Source: Plazaster borealis
Lineage: Eukaryota > Echinodermata > Asteroidea > Forcipulatida > Labidiasteridae
Assembly: GCA_021014325.1 (NCBI GenBank)
Contig: CM037462.1
Coordinates: 14,280,135-14,344,134 of the forward strand
DNA length: 64,000 bases
Reading direction: 5' to 3'
Shown: positions 12,562 to 24,933 of the stretch, piece by piece
How positions within the stretch are numbered: position 1 is the stretch's first letter
Layout of the letters: every line of letters begins with the position of its first letter
Notes under the pieces: generated by a model
Databases searched by the model: none
The model's input: only the letters and a program-made list of their open reading frames with translations
Told to the model about the DNA's origin: nothing
Position numbers and translations under genes: made by a program

Positions 12562-12782
12562 GGGCCAAATTTCATAGTACTAAGCAAAACATCATACTAC
12601 TTCATATGTTAGCAAGAAAGTTTTGTTTGCAAGCATGCTTACTTCGGCGCTCAACTTTATAGAGCTGCTTTAAGGACAAAAAGCAGCTAAGCACAACAAA
12701 ATTATGTTTTGACTGGTAACCTTATTCTGGTAAGCATAATCTTGCTGTGCTTACTACTTTTGTAGCTCCATGAAACTGGGCC
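12562..12782. mobile_element. MITE-B (GGGCCCAATTTCATAGAGC family)
   Basis: Inverted ends AGGGCCAAATTTCATAG and complement. The interior has the family's AAGCACAACAAAATTATG block and many TTAGCA/TGCTTA motifs. Confidence 0.65.
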
Positions 12783-12912
12783 AAGCATGACTGGGATATC
12801 AATTCCACATTGTGAGGACTTGACCATAAAACCCATCCGCAACACTTCAATTTTATTTGTTGAGCAAAAATTTAGTATGGTGTCACTTGAGCAAATTTCA
12901 GTATGGTTTTTT

Positions 12913-13290
12913 TTTTTGCTAGAGCCTGGTGTACACACACAACTTATTTCAATCTGCTATGCAAGATTTGTCCATCCTTATCAAGTTTTTGAGTTAATCA
13001 AGACACAAAAAATAAAAATAATTTGGGGTTGAACAAAGAAAAACTGACTAGAACGGGACTTGAGCCTACGACCTCCGGATTAACGTGCCGACAAATTCCA
13101 TTATATTTGTTTTGGCTGGAGCCTGGTGTACACACACAACTTATTTCCATCTGCTACGCAAGATTTGTCCATCCGTATCAAGTTTTTGAGTTAATCATGT
13201 CACAAAAACAAAAATAATTTTGGGTTGAACAAAGAAAAACTGACTAGAGTGGGACTTGAACAGACCTCCGGATTACGTGCCCGCGCTCTA
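12913..13290. repeat. Tandem duplication, period 197 bp
   Basis: GCCTGGTGTACACACACAAC occurs at 12924 and 13121, and the copies remain alignable through the SINE B-box segment. Confidence 0.85.
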
Positions 13291-13420
13291 CCACCAACTG
13301 AGCCATCTAGCCCTTATGTTGGTGGTCTCCCTATTTTGTCAATATCTTTGTTAGGGGGTGCTAGTCATAAGCCATCTAACCTGTAACTGCCATATTGTCA
13401 GGGGTCACCCAAGATAAATG
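13017..13420 (-). mobile_element. tRNA-derived SINE, family A, partly duplicated (minus strand)
   Basis: Complements of the B box (GGTTCAAGTCCC-like) occur at about 13056 and 13250; only the right copy continues through the A box (13290-13315) and the head to about 13400. The double B box comes from a 197-bp tandem duplication. Confidence 0.68.
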
Positions 13421-14149
13421 AGAAAGAAAAGAAAAAATCCCAGTATTGTAAATTTAACAAACTAACCACAAACATTCTTGATGTCCCTAAGTGCTTACAT
13501 TGTATTTTGACATTTGCTTGGATTGTTGTATCATTTTCCGCAACGAACATTTCAAATGTCACCTCACGAAGCCACATGATATTTCTATTTTCATGTGATG
13601 ATAATGACCATTGAAACATTGATGAGAATAGAAAGGTCAACATTGATCATCTGACTATTACAGGGAAAAGAAAAACAATGTTGTTAAGTTCACTTTCATT
13701 TGTAAAGTAAACATCACACCCAGTGCCACACATCTGTTCCTTTACGATTGAAATTGATGTTGCCGATCCGAGCGGACTGGAAATTACTGCCAAACCCAAG
13801 ACCCAGGAAACGGATGAATGTGAAAGTAGATTAGACTAATTTGAAGTCACACCTTCACAATTGATGTATAACGATAGATTAACAATTAGAAATACTGCAT
13901 CATGTGTATTTTCTCAAGTTACGTCAACTAAAGCCAGTTAAAGCTAAATGGTATGATTTTCGCAGTTTTTTGTTTTTCGTTTTTTCTCTCTGAACAAATT
14001 TTTAGCTACCATTAACCCTTTGTGGATTTCTTCATGTATTTAATACCTTCAAATGAAAGTCTGTAATTTTCTTGAATCTATACAAATAGCTGTTTAAATG
14101 TAAAATTTCAGTCTACATTTTGGGGTTAAATCAGCCAACAACATAGTGT

Positions 14150-14292
14150 TAGCCAGAGGGGTGTTTGGGTGTCTTTTGGACACCCTGTTTTATCTGTCAT
14201 TTACATGTAAATGTATTGTAAGTGAACAATTTGGACACCCATTTTTTTAATTTCCAGCAAATTTGGACACCCTTTTACCAAATCCTGGATAA
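14150..14292. repeat. Dispersed repeat Y, copy 1
   Basis: TTAGCCAGAGGGGTGT followed by several GGACACCC motifs. A second copy is at 21737-21900. Confidence 0.6.
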
Positions 14293-14877
14293 AACCTTGC
14301 CAACAATCGGATCTGGCATCTTTAACAAAAGTAAGTCACTTTGTAATCCATTAAAAGCACTTGCAAAAAAATAAAAATAATAATGAAAAATTAGTAAACA
14401 AACTTTGCTTTCCGTTTGTCACCTTTCTACATGCACGGTAATATTGCATTGAAAGTGAACAAATATTGGAGGGAATCCACTGAGTAAAGATGGACGCCTA
14501 AAATATTAATGAAACTGCCAGGCACTAGGAATAATTTGCTGAGTAACAATCAGTTTGCTCAGCAAAAAAACTGGAACAAAATACAGGAGGACTATCTGAC
14601 TATGTAGGCCAATTTTTAAAACAAACACTTTTGGAAATGAGAACAACAACATTTTGGGCGGGGGAGGGGGGGGGGTAGCAAGGGCACTTTCTTTGCAAAG
14701 GTGAGAAGCCAACTTGAATTTGCTGCCTTGTAAAATTCAGTTATTTGCCACTATTTCATTCAAAAAAAGACCAGTGTGTCCAGTAAAGAATCCCTATTAC
14801 ATGTATATGCCTATTCAATGTTATCTGAACAAACTTTCTTGTTTTCTTCTTCTTCTTCTTTCTTTTTGCAAATCAGT

Positions 14878-15278
14878 CAGGGCTTGAATTTGGTTGCACA
14901 ATCCACAAGACTGCACAGCTTATAGCTCAACATTTTTACTTCCACCAGAATTCTTTTTACAAGACCAGAATCAAAATGAGAACAGATCTACTAATCTGCT
15001 TTTGTTTGAACAAGCAATAAGACGAGATTTGAAGTTCGTTCGTCTAATGGGTATTGTACATGTAATTACACTTTGATACTCAACAGAACTGAAAGATATT
15101 TGTCAGACTCAAAGTCAACATTTGAAAATCATTTTAATATTTGTGTTTTAAAATTCAAGTTGTTCACAGTGAGGTTGTAAAATACAAGACCATCGGACTT
15201 GTCCGGCCGGTCATGGGTTTACTGGCTTGACGCTCAAATCACTGGCCTCAGGCTCCAAGGTGTAAATTTCAAGCCCTG
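14878..15278. mobile_element. hAT-like inverted-repeat element, copy 1
   Basis: Ends CAGGGCTTGAATTT and AAATTTCAAGCCCTG. The interior holds ACAAGACCAGAATC and GGACTTGTCCGGCCGG blocks in the opposite order to copy 2. 401 bp, no coding region. Confidence 0.68.
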
Positions 15279-15506
15279 CTTGTGTTCTCAAAATCAACTG
15301 AATTCTATAGATGCTCTTTTTCTACATAAATACTTGATTTGGTGCTTTTTATCCGACACCTGAGGCCCCAAAAGGTGACCCAATAAATGTTTATTTCTCA
15401 GTCAATAACACTTTATTTGGGGTGGGTGGGTGACACCCCAGGTGGCTACACCCCTGATTTTGGACAGTGCCCGAGTTTTGGTTTGCTGAAGAATAGTTTA
15501 CACCGA

Positions 15507-15875
15507 CAGGGCTCGAATTTTACACTGGACCGCTTTAGGCTTTAGGCCAGTATTAAAACTCATGACTGGACAAGTCCAACTGTCTTGTTTTTTTCAATTG
15601 AATAATAATTACCTCTCTGTGTAATTATCTTAAATTAACAAAAAATGATATTCAAATGTTGCCTTCTTGAGTCTGGTAAATATCTTTCAATTCTGTTGAC
15701 TATCAAAGTACATTTGCCTATGATAAATCTTCCATTAGTGTTTGTTTGAAAATAGTTGTAAAAAATTCTTTCTCGTTTAGATTCTGGTCTTGTAAAATCA
15801 ATTCTGGTCTGCAGCAAACATTTTCTGCCACAAGCCCTGCGGTCTTGTGGCATTTTACCCAAAATTCAAGCCCTG
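15507..15875. mobile_element. hAT-like inverted-repeat element, copy 2
   Basis: Ends CAGGGCTCGAATTTT and AAAATTCAAGCCCTG, 369 bp. It lies 228 bp from copy 1 in inverted orientation, so the two could pair as a large cruciform. Confidence 0.68.
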
Positions 15876-16954
15876 ACTGAGTATAATCCTACAAATTTCT
15901 TGTAACAAGTTTGTCACAACAAAATACGTAAAAGGAGTGTTTTTACATGAGTATCCCCACACTTCTTCTGTTCATGGTTCATCATGTTCTGTATCGTTCA
16001 CTCATGTCAATAACTTAGAAAACAAATCGTCTAACTGCAGTATGTCTCGAAACTGCTCAGGACTGCGAATTGGACAAAATCTTTTCGCAGGCAACCATCT
16101 GATCGTCTGCATTCAATTTATCACGGTATGCATTTCATTTCACTTTAATTGGTCAGGAAGAGACAGATAATTGGTCTCAATTTACTCTCCAGCGGTTGCC
16201 TAGGACCACAGCTGGCACTGGGTACCAGTGATTGCGTTCAGTCTCTACCATGGGAAAACGGCCCGGTCGGTGGTAATATGATGCAGGACACCAATGGAGT
16301 TTGAGGTGTCAGTAACAGCCAAATAAATGAGAAGCAATTTGTTTAAATCAAGGGGATGGGGTGTGGGGTGCTGTGTCACATTTGAAGTCTCAAAACAACC
16401 CTGACTTCAATGTTCTGAATTAAAGTTCAATTTACATTTAGTGTCGACTGCACAGTACATTTACAGTGAGCTTACAACTTGGTCTTGTAAATAATGTAGT
16501 CAACAACTTTCCTTCGGCGAAAGCAAGAACTAAAACATAGCACTTGAAAGGCGCCTCTATGGGAATGGTGAATTTCTTTTCAATTATTAATTTGTAAAGT
16601 TGTGTTTACAACTGATGCTCTTCAATTCAAAACAAAAATCATTAACAAACATTTTCAATGATAAAGTGGATGATTATTCATGCTCAAATAAGAATTTGTA
16701 ATTATTTATTTCGATATGACTACATTAGACCCCCATGGTTTGAAGGGCTTTTGTTGCTGCCGCAGAAGTAACTGGAAGGTCCTGATAATTGAGAGCCATG
16801 AAAGCATCATTTAAACCATATTACAATGTAAAAAACAAATTTCTGTACTACACCAAGTGTTACAAAATACGACTGTACTGTACAAAGATACACTGACAAA
16901 CAATGCAGACAAATATTCCTATCATACAGATCTCTTGAAACCTAAATAACTCTT
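15876..16954. other. Unassigned intergenic DNA
   Basis: Nothing recognised; a 77-codon open frame at 15937-16170 has no supporting features. Confidence 0.5.
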
Positions 16955-17262
16955 AAAAGCAGGGCATACTAATTGTCAAAGACCAGCATCCTCACTTGGT
17001 ATACCCCCCCAAAAACACCATTGTTGCATAGAATTGTGTGCTTTCAGATGCCTGCGAAAGGCTTCATGCCCAAAGCCTTTCTCAGATTCAATTTTCGGGT
17101 GAAAAATTACCTCTCTCTTTCTTTTAAAACTACTACTACTTCAAATGGGGTTGTTTCTAACAATGTTTTATAACATCAACAGCTCTCCAGTGCTCTTTAC
17201 CAAGTAAGTTTTTATGGTTATTAATTTGTGGAGTAATTACTAAAAGTACACCCTGCCTTTAA
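16955..17262. mobile_element. MITE-1 family, variant ends
   Basis: Shares the AATTGTCAAAGACCAG and TACCTCTCTCTTTC blocks with MITE-1, but its ends read AAAGCAGGGCATACT and AGTACACCCTGCCTTT. It represents a subfamily with altered tips. Confidence 0.6.
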
Positions 17263-17919
17263 TACACTAATGAGCCCAAGTATACATAGGCCTACATTGT
17301 ACCAGCAGAAAGAAATACCACGTTATTGAGCTTTGTGTACTTGTAACCATGCACATACACCTTGCTGCAAGGTGCAACATGTACACGTACATTGTACATT
17401 GTACACGTTTTACGATGCATTCTCTTTTCATGACTATCACGACCTTTGGGTCATTTCTGGGGCAACAACATCGACCTTTCAAACATGGGAGGTCACATGC
17501 GGTGCTCTTGTAATAAATAATCTTAACAAAATAATAATAAATTAAGTTCAGTTCCGGTTCATTACCAAAATATGAATCACCATATTTTTTGAGTCAGCAT
17601 TTAAAGAACCAATATTTGAACAGTTAAAGATAGGCCTACTGAACACTTAATAACCTCAGCACTTGAAAAAAAAAACCTTTAAAATCATCATAATTTATAA
17701 ATATTTTTGAGTTTGCAATTTAGGGAATTCTTCTTTAAAAAACGACATTTTTAAACCAATGAAGTTGTTTTTACAGAATCTGAAAAAAAGGTTTGTAAAC
17801 AAGGTGATATGATCTAATCTCAATTAATTTAACTTCATGCACGTCAGCGACCACACTCATTGGGAAGGCAGTTTGGAAGTATTAAAATATAAATTGTTAT
17901 TCTCTTTCATTGTTTACAT

Positions 17920-18195
17920 CAGGGTTCTCCCCATACACAAGCTAGCTGATCGGGCCGATACACGCAATTTACATGCCAATACGCACAAATTTTGGCGGAT
18001 ACTTAAAACTATAATATTTTTTTATTTTATAATTTCACAAAAAAACATCATGAGAAAACCATATAGAATGCTCCAGATTGCACAGTAGGGCTTTTAAAAC
18101 TAAGATAAACACCAAGTAGAAAATATCCCGAAGACCTTGTTTCAAAACTTGGGTCCAGAATGACCCGCAGTTTTGAAAAAAACCCTTGGTTGAAC
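17920..18195. repeat. Dispersed repeat X, copy 2
   Basis: Same order of blocks as the 4.6-kb copy, with a small insertion near CGATACACGCAATTTACA. It ends 40 bp before the candidate exon at 18242. Confidence 0.6.
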
Positions 18196-18241
18196 ACTGT
18201 ACATGGTGGGTACCAATAGGCAAACATCCAGTCGAACTTAC

Positions 18242-18374
18242 CATTTAGTGAAGACCAAACTGTCTGGTGGTCACAGTAGAAAGCATCAGATGCGTACATC
18301 AACATGAACAAACACACAACCAGCAAATTCTCCAATCCACAAGGTCTCGGCAAACGTGTGTGTGTTACGTCCAC
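18242..18374 (-). other. Candidate exon with hydrophobic segment
   Basis: An open frame on the minus strand runs into a perfect donor G|GTAAGT (18236-18241). It encodes GLENLLVVCLFMLMYASDAF then YCDHQTVWSSLN, which looks like a signal anchor or signal peptide. The first in-frame ATG is at 18303-18305, inside the hydrophobic stretch; no upstream acceptor is convincing. No partner exon found. Confidence 0.27.
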
Positions 18375-20914
18375 ACGTACTATACGTTCATAACAAAGGC
18401 TCTATACAGCCGATGCATCGGTCTTGAACGAACAATTTGTTTTCACCGAAGGTAGGTCACAGCTCACTCCAGCGACGTGGAACAAACCAATAAATTTTGT
18501 TTAAGTTTTTTAAGTCTTTGTCGGAACGAAGTAATCAGCAATGGATAGATCCGGTGCATGTAAATTCTGTCAACACACTAATAGGAGGTATTGCAGTTCA
18601 CCTCTGTGTGGGAGAGACAAGAAAAGAAATAATATAATACTTGTTTACAAATATGGGGACTTAATTTCATAAAGCTGTCATGCAAAAAAAAGGTGCTTAA
18701 TAGAATTATCTGCCTAGCAGGAAAGCTGTCACAATTCATTTTCATTTGTTAATTTCACAGGTAAAAACATCATAAAAAATATCATCAAAATATTAAGTTA
18801 CAAAATATACATTATACAAAAGGCAAGAGATATAAAAATATAAACAGCAGATTAGACAATACATTCCAAAGACAGGACAATGGCACACCTGAAGGATTAC
18901 AAAAAAGTAAACAAATTGCTATCTAGTTGTTTTCCAAATGCCATTATAGACAAAAACAATCCAAAAGCCACATATCACAAGCAATGTTATGTCCACATTG
19001 AAGATGCTCTCAGCTTGGTTTGATCTTTGGCCGATTTGACCTCAATATTTTTTTTTTTTTATATAGATTTGAGAAAGTTATAAGCTTTATTTCAGGTGTT
19101 GCACAAAAACATCGGCCATTCATAAAAATTACAAATGTAAGTGGTTGATAATTAAAATACAAAAATTAGTTATTGTTGGGATCTCGACATTATCTCACGT
19201 CCATCAGCCATGTACAAACAATTTTTGCATGTTACATGTATTTTGCAAATTGTGAATTGTTCGTGGCATATTCGAAAATTGTTCCATGTTTTTTGCTTTG
19301 AAACAACCTCATCTGTCAAACTTTGTTCACAGAAAAAATTCAAAAATACTTTCAGGAAAAGCGGGCCATGCAACTTTAATAATGACATCACCACAATGAT
19401 TTGAATAGACTTGAGAGCCTTACACATATCTTCTCTATTAAGAGCAATTTAGTACAGAAAACAAACAGTCAACATGGATAATCCTGATTTATGTGGTCTA
19501 AAAAATGAGTAACCACGGAAACCATTGAAGCTTCACCATTTATTTCCCAATGTTCCAGCCTGGGCCCAATTTCATAGAGCCACTTAAGCACAAAAAGTAG
19601 CTACATGTAAGCCCAACAAAATTATGTTTACCAGAATAAGGTTATCAGCCAAACCACCATGTCACATGTACAATTTGTGACTGGTATCCTGCTCATTTCT
19701 GCCAAGCAGAAAATTGTTAGGCAATATTTTCTGTTTTAAAAGCAGCTCTATGAAATTGGGCCTTTGTTTGTACACCATGAAAATATAGCTTATATATCAC
19801 TATCAGCACAGAAAAACAGACATATGGAGTTTTGTGGCAAAACATTTTGGAAAAGTTGAGAACACAGTTGAACTGCAGGGCAAATTCTTGTCCACAACTT
19901 TGTCATAGTCAAATTTCATTTGCATTCTTCTTTGAATATGATCGTGGTAACAGTTGAACCACACGTGTTAACTGCGCATAGATCTACATGATAAGATCAA
20001 GATTGAAAAAGATTGCTTTCTCAGCAAACATATCTCTCAACAAAACTGCGGCTTTTTTTGTCTCCTCTTTCTCCCTCTCCCTTCCTCCTACTCCCATCAC
20101 AGAGACATGTTGACAACTTACTACCTCCTTAATGTTGAGCCTCGTCCTGCTCCAGGAAATATTTCTTTTCAGCAGTACCCGATAAAGAAAACAATACTGA
20201 TGCCTACTTGCTAAAGGTTGTGAAATGCTGAACATAATCTGCTCTAACAGCAGGAGACTGTCTGAGCTTCAACAACCAGAGAAATACTACTGACTGTGGC
20301 CTTCAGAATGGTCTGTTGCAGCACACACACACTGCTAGCATTTCAAGAATCTTGATAAACCTGACTATTATATTACGTTTCATGGGGTTGATTCACAATA
20401 CATTCTGTTAGAATAGCTGAAAGTGCTCCACTACTGTTCTTTACTGTAACCTTTGACGGTTGAATGTTGCAACCGAACAAAAGAGAAAACCATGCAAAGT
20501 GTTCGAAAATTGTTTTTTGGAATGTTGCATACATGTGGAGGTGCTAAAATATTGATAGCGATCGTCACTATGTTATTTACAGTATGTACATGTACAGTAG
20601 TAGCCTACATGTATGTGTCAAGTATGCTGGTACAACTGATTTGTTTTCTAAATTTACAAAAGAAGTAACAGATATCAAGAATTACAACTGCACCCCCCCC
20701 CCCTCCCCCACACCATCACCAGAAAGAAGACCCCTAAGAGATTGCATCCATTTTCATAGATGTGACTAGAAATTTATATTGCTATAAAAACAAAACTATT
20801 GTTGACAGGCATGATACTTGGCCATTGGACAAAAAGTGGGAAATTTTTATTGAGTGTACACATATATATTATTACAGTGTTCCCACATGTTTGTTACATG
20901 TAGGCCCCCTATGC
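18375..20914. other. Unassigned intergenic DNA apart from the MITE-B at 19.6 kb
   Basis: Open frames in this stretch are short and uninformative. A C-run with CCCCTCCCCC lies at 20692-20709. Confidence 0.45.
19562..19762. mobile_element. MITE-B copy
   Basis: Ends GGGCCCAATTTCATAGAGC and complement, 201 bp. The interior GACTGGTATCCTGCTCATTT is shared with copies at 57.5 and 58.6 kb. Confidence 0.8.
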
Positions 20915-21018
20915 TTTATAGACTTTTCAGCAAATTTAATAACTATTTTGCTGATTTTTCTGAGGGCCTCAAAATCAGAAATCAGACTTAAAGTGGGAAG
21001 AATATCATGCCTGTATTA
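20915..21018. repeat. Dispersed repeat Z
   Basis: TATAGACTTTTCAGCAAAT to TCATGCCTG. Related copies are at about 27795-27895 (ZRANB2 intron 1) and 50535-50622 (ACP5 intron 2). Three copies with TTTTGCTGATTTTTCTGAGG as the core. Confidence 0.55.
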
Positions 21019-21736
21019 AGCTGCTAAACTTGAAGAAACTTATTCCAAAAACAACTTTTAAATATGAGTCTTTTAAATAAATAAAAAAGTGAAATGAAAT
21101 CCAATATTTAAATCATTCCTTTAAAAAAAAAAAACACACAATTTTCTTTTTTTCTTTGGATCAAACAAAAGTCTCTCAATACATTTATTCCCAAGAAGAA
21201 AGACTACATGTGCACATCATGTCATAAAAATTCCGTAAGTATATTCTTAACTCTTTGTTTACACCAGACTGCAGCAGCTTGACAGTTTCAAAGTAAATAT
21301 TGGAGAATTGTCTGACAGTTCATAAGAAAATGCCCACAAGTGGTGGGCGTTACCGCACTCTCTCCCTATTTGGCCTTTTAGTCACACCTAGCGTAATCCA
21401 TGGATACAAATCATTTTATTGCCGGATCATTTCAGGAAATATACTGTGGTTTCTTAGGCTTTGACAGATTTTAAACCACAATCCAAATATTGGATGATTT
21501 GTTTTTCTACAATGCTGGGCTCGGGAGATTTATGTTGTCATTTTTTGCCAACCTCAGTGGGATGCCAATTGGAAAGTGCTTGAGTCAGAGAAACCATGGA
21601 GAAACTAACTGTACATCAGGGCTGAGAGTCATAATGCTGACACAAAAGGTCCGAAAGTAGGATCCAAGTTTTTAAGGAGGTATGTTGAAATGATGGCATT
21701 TTGCACATTTTAGTAAACCATGAGTCACATATATTG

Positions 21737-21900
21737 TTAGCCAGAGGGGTGTCTGGGTTTCCCTTAGACACCCTGTTTTAAATTTGGACACCCTGTTTTA
21801 TCTGTCATATTTACATTTAGGAGTGAACAATTTTGACACCCAGTTTTTTAAATTTCCAGCCAATTTGGACACCCTTTTACCAAATCCTGGCTAAAACCAT
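21737..21900. repeat. Dispersed repeat Y, copy 2
   Basis: Matches 14150-14292 through ACCAAATCCTGG; it carries an additional TTTGGACACCCTGTTTTA unit. Confidence 0.6.
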
Positions 21901-22160
21901 GAGTCATCCATTTCAAGAAGCTTCTAGTATCCTCAGCACTAGAGAAGTAGATCAATAAGTATGAATTGTTTATATTTGAAGAAAATAACACAGGCAGACA
22001 TTTAGAAGAAATAAACAAATGAAATCAGATACATATGAAGTCTGAAATTTCTCACATATTATATGTAAGGATGCTTTATAGAAAGCAATTATATGTAACT
22101 GGACGACCAATTCTATGAATGGATTACACTTTATTTACAGTAAAAGTATTTTCTTTCCAT

Positions 22161-22516
22161 TTAAAGGCATCAGACACGTTTGGTAATGACTCTGAAAATT
22201 TATGGCAATAAAAACTTACTTGGTAAGAAGTACAGCAGCTTTGGATAGTATAATGCATTTTGAGAGACTTTACTTTGAAGGACTGCGGTTATGGAAAAAT
22301 ACATCACTTTTTTATCCCCAAAATATTTTGAACAGAGTGTGTATTCCAATGCAGATTATTCTTCCTGCGTGGACATAACCGCTCCAGATTATTGGCAATA
22401 TCTACCACCTTTTGAAATGAAATTTTCACAGGTTAGTTTTATGGTATATATCTACAACTATATAGGATTGAAACAAGCAATAGGCTCCAATTACCAAATG
22501 TGTGCGATGCCTTTAA
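22161..22516. mobile_element. MITE-2 family, full-length copy
   Basis: Ends are TTAAAGGCATCAGACACGTT and its complement, similar to MITE-1 ends, but the interior differs (ACCACCTTTTGAAATGAAA, CTACAACTATATAGGATTGA). It is 356 bp long. The shared ends imply that MITE-1 and MITE-2 use the same transposase. Confidence 0.8.
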
Positions 22517-22978
22517 ACGTTTTGATTGGGTTTGGAATACGATGTAGAGTCGGGGACATTTTGCCCTGTATTTTGAGCCCTGTTGGCCCATGATGCTTAT
22601 AAAGCAATTTTACATATCTGGATAGCCAATTCTATCCATGGATTACATTTCATTTAATCAATATTTTGTTTGGAAGTTGATGTAGAGTCGACGACATTTG
22701 CTTTATATTCGAATTTGAACCATGAAGGATTGCCCTATATTTTTAAAATTCAAAAAAAGAGGGAGAAAATACAGATAAACAATGGTTTTAACAATGTGAA
22801 AGACAGTACTGTCTGTGTGTGCTTAGTGTTTTTGGTCAATTTGAAGATCTACTTTAAGCATTAAGTGCATACTATCAATATCATGAACATGAAAGGATCT
22901 ACTATTAAATTAATCAGCAAGCTGTAATACATGTAGCCAACTGACTAGGGTCTGTAATTCCAGACATTCGATTGGAAG

Positions 22979-23023
22979 ATGGCGACAGAAATCTCTCAAC
23001 CGGTCTCCTTCAATTCATCTAAG
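22979..23023 (+). other. Candidate first coding exon (MATEISQPVSFNSSK)
   Basis: GAAGATGGCGACAG has a good start context and 15 codons lead to AAG|GTTTGT. Its phase does not fit ZRANB2 exon 2, so it is not an alternative ZRANB2 start. Following exons were not found before 26.7 kb. Confidence 0.22.
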
Positions 23024-23284
23024 GTTTGTCTGTATGAGGCCATGTAAAAAATAAAAATAATTGAAAGTATCCCTGCCGACCAAAAAAAAAGCCCCCAAAA
23101 GATTTTGTTTGTTAAATTGTATTTTTTTTAAATATATTTTTAAGAACGTTTAACACTGTACTCGTAGAAACTTGAAAACATTCGGAATTGAATATAAACA
23201 TAAATTTCATGGCCTAAACTTTTTCTTTTCTTTTGGGGGGTTGGGGGAGGGGGTGTGGGTTAAACCGAGCAGAACCCGACCAAT

Positions 23285-23460
23285 AATTAGGAATGATGCT
23301 TCACGGAGGCAACGAAGGCAATTTGCCTCCATGCCCCTGGTCATTGCCTTGGTGCCCCTTGAACGTTCCAATAGAAATATACAAATTTTTGCTCATAAAG
23401 GTGCCCTTTACAAAGGAGAAAACACCTTGGTGCCCTTGCCCTTTCAAGAACGAAGCATCA
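23285..23460. repeat. Fragment of the CAGGCCTGGAATT-type family
   Basis: Shares CACGGAGGCAACGAAGGCAA, CCCCTGGTCATTGCC and CTTGGTGCCCCTTGAA with 31565-31640 and 34900-34960. It abuts the palindromic element at 23461. Confidence 0.5.
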
Positions 23461-23623
23461 GCCGTCGATTTCACCAAACTCTTCCTAACTTAGGATTAAT
23501 CCAAAGGCAATGCTAAGAGATAGGACTAGTCTTAAGTTAGGACCAGTACTTAAGACTAGTCCTATCTCTTAGCATTGCCTAGGATTAATCCTAAGTTAGG
23601 AAGAGTTTGGTGAAATCGACGGC
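23461..23623. mobile_element. Snap-back palindromic MITE
   Basis: Arms of about 80 bp starting GCCGTCGATTTCACCAAAC are complementary along almost their full length, leaving a spacer of only a few bases near 23545. There is no unique interior. A single-stranded copy would form one long hairpin. Confidence 0.88.
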
Positions 23624-23714
23624 AGGCCTTACTAAAATCATATTACATGTATTAGAGCCAAGACTAGGAAGCAGCATGGTGCTCATCGAAACCTGTCAGT
23701 TGGTCTGCACCGGA

Positions 23715-23937
23715 CTATCTTTTTTTTGGGTGGTGGTTTGGGTGCCAGCCTGATTTTTTAGTTTTCTGTTGGCGGGACAGACGCATCCCCATACTGTGGT
23801 TTGGGCACTGGCCTGGTGACCAGTCTTTTTTCTTGATCTCTTTCTTCCATTCTATGCATGTTGTATTGTGTTTTGCGCTTCTGATCATTTTTATGTTTGG
23901 GGTGCAATACAAATTTTCATTATTATTATTATTATTA
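23715..23937 (+). mobile_element. LINE-like 3' end fragment with (ATT)n tail
   Basis: The segment ends GTGCAATACAAATTTTCATT followed by a short ATT run. This arrangement is typical of CR1-like 3' ends in invertebrates. No coding part is attached. Confidence 0.45.
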
Positions 23938-24645
23938 ATGACTGATTGGAGATGGGAAAAATAGGAGGGGGAGAGAAAAAAACTTCTCTACCGATCTGAC
24001 GAAATTGAAACAGAAGGGTGACAAACAACTTATTTTATTTTTTACATGGCCTAAATGCCAATACTTGATGGATAGTATTTGTTAATATTATCTCTCAATA
24101 GACATGTCACCAGTAAGATCACTAAAACTGGCTGTAATGGAACCTGAATCCAATAGCATGGTTTACAACGATGTATTTATGAAGTAATCTGAGCTCCCTC
24201 AGAGAATGCAATGATATTAAATCAAATTTGTACTGCCTTTGAAAGATTAGAACAGTGAAATGACATCAAAACAACGTTTTTATTTTCTTCTTTATTTTTT
24301 AGAGAAAAGTTCTTGCAATGTTGTTTTTGGTTTTTTTTCTCTGGGGAGTTAATTTTAGTAAATTGCCATACACTGAAACCGGTGCTGGAGCATTCCCCAA
24401 TGCTCCCAATCTTTTGACCTCAAACTTGCACTTCAGGATCACATTCTGACCAGTGTATACGTATAGTTAAAAAAAAAAAAAAAATTGATTGATGTAAGTA
24501 CTGCAAGACAAATAGTTATTGTAGTTTTAATGATTTGTAGTTTGAAGAATCTTGGCATCTGGGTATCCGTAGCCCTCATTATTTAATGATCTATCAATCA
24601 AGAAAATAGTGACAAAACAAAAACTTTATATGTTTTCAAACATCA

Positions 24646-24933
24646 GGGCCAAATTTCATAGAGCTGCTTTAACGGTCAATTTTGTGCTTACTACCAAGTT
24701 TCCATTTCATAGCACTGTTAACTGTAAGCACAGGAAAAGGCTTGCTAACCTTCCGGTGCTTACTGTATAAAAATGAATGACGTTACAATGCAAATCCATG
24801 TTGAATGCGCAAGCTGGTCGCCTTATTTTCTTGCTTTTATTTGGAATACGCTTACGCTTTTAAAGCAATTCTTTCTGCTATAGTTAGCATAAAAAATTTG
24901 CTTACCGTTAAGCAGTGCTATGAAATTGGCCCC
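24646..24933. mobile_element. MITE-B copy, longer variant
   Basis: Ends GGGCCAAATTTCATAGAGC and GCTATGAAATTGGCCCC, 288 bp apart. Internal sequence diverges from the 200-bp copies. Confidence 0.65.

Noticed and set aside
22979..23023. Alternative first exon of ZRANB2
   Set aside because: It ends in phase 0, while ZRANB2 exon 2 needs an exon ending in phase 2; the 27019-27071 exon fits exactly and carries the missing Cys.
23172..23516. 114-codon plus-strand frame
   Set aside because: Runs through two repeat families and one arm of the palindromic element; not protein-like.
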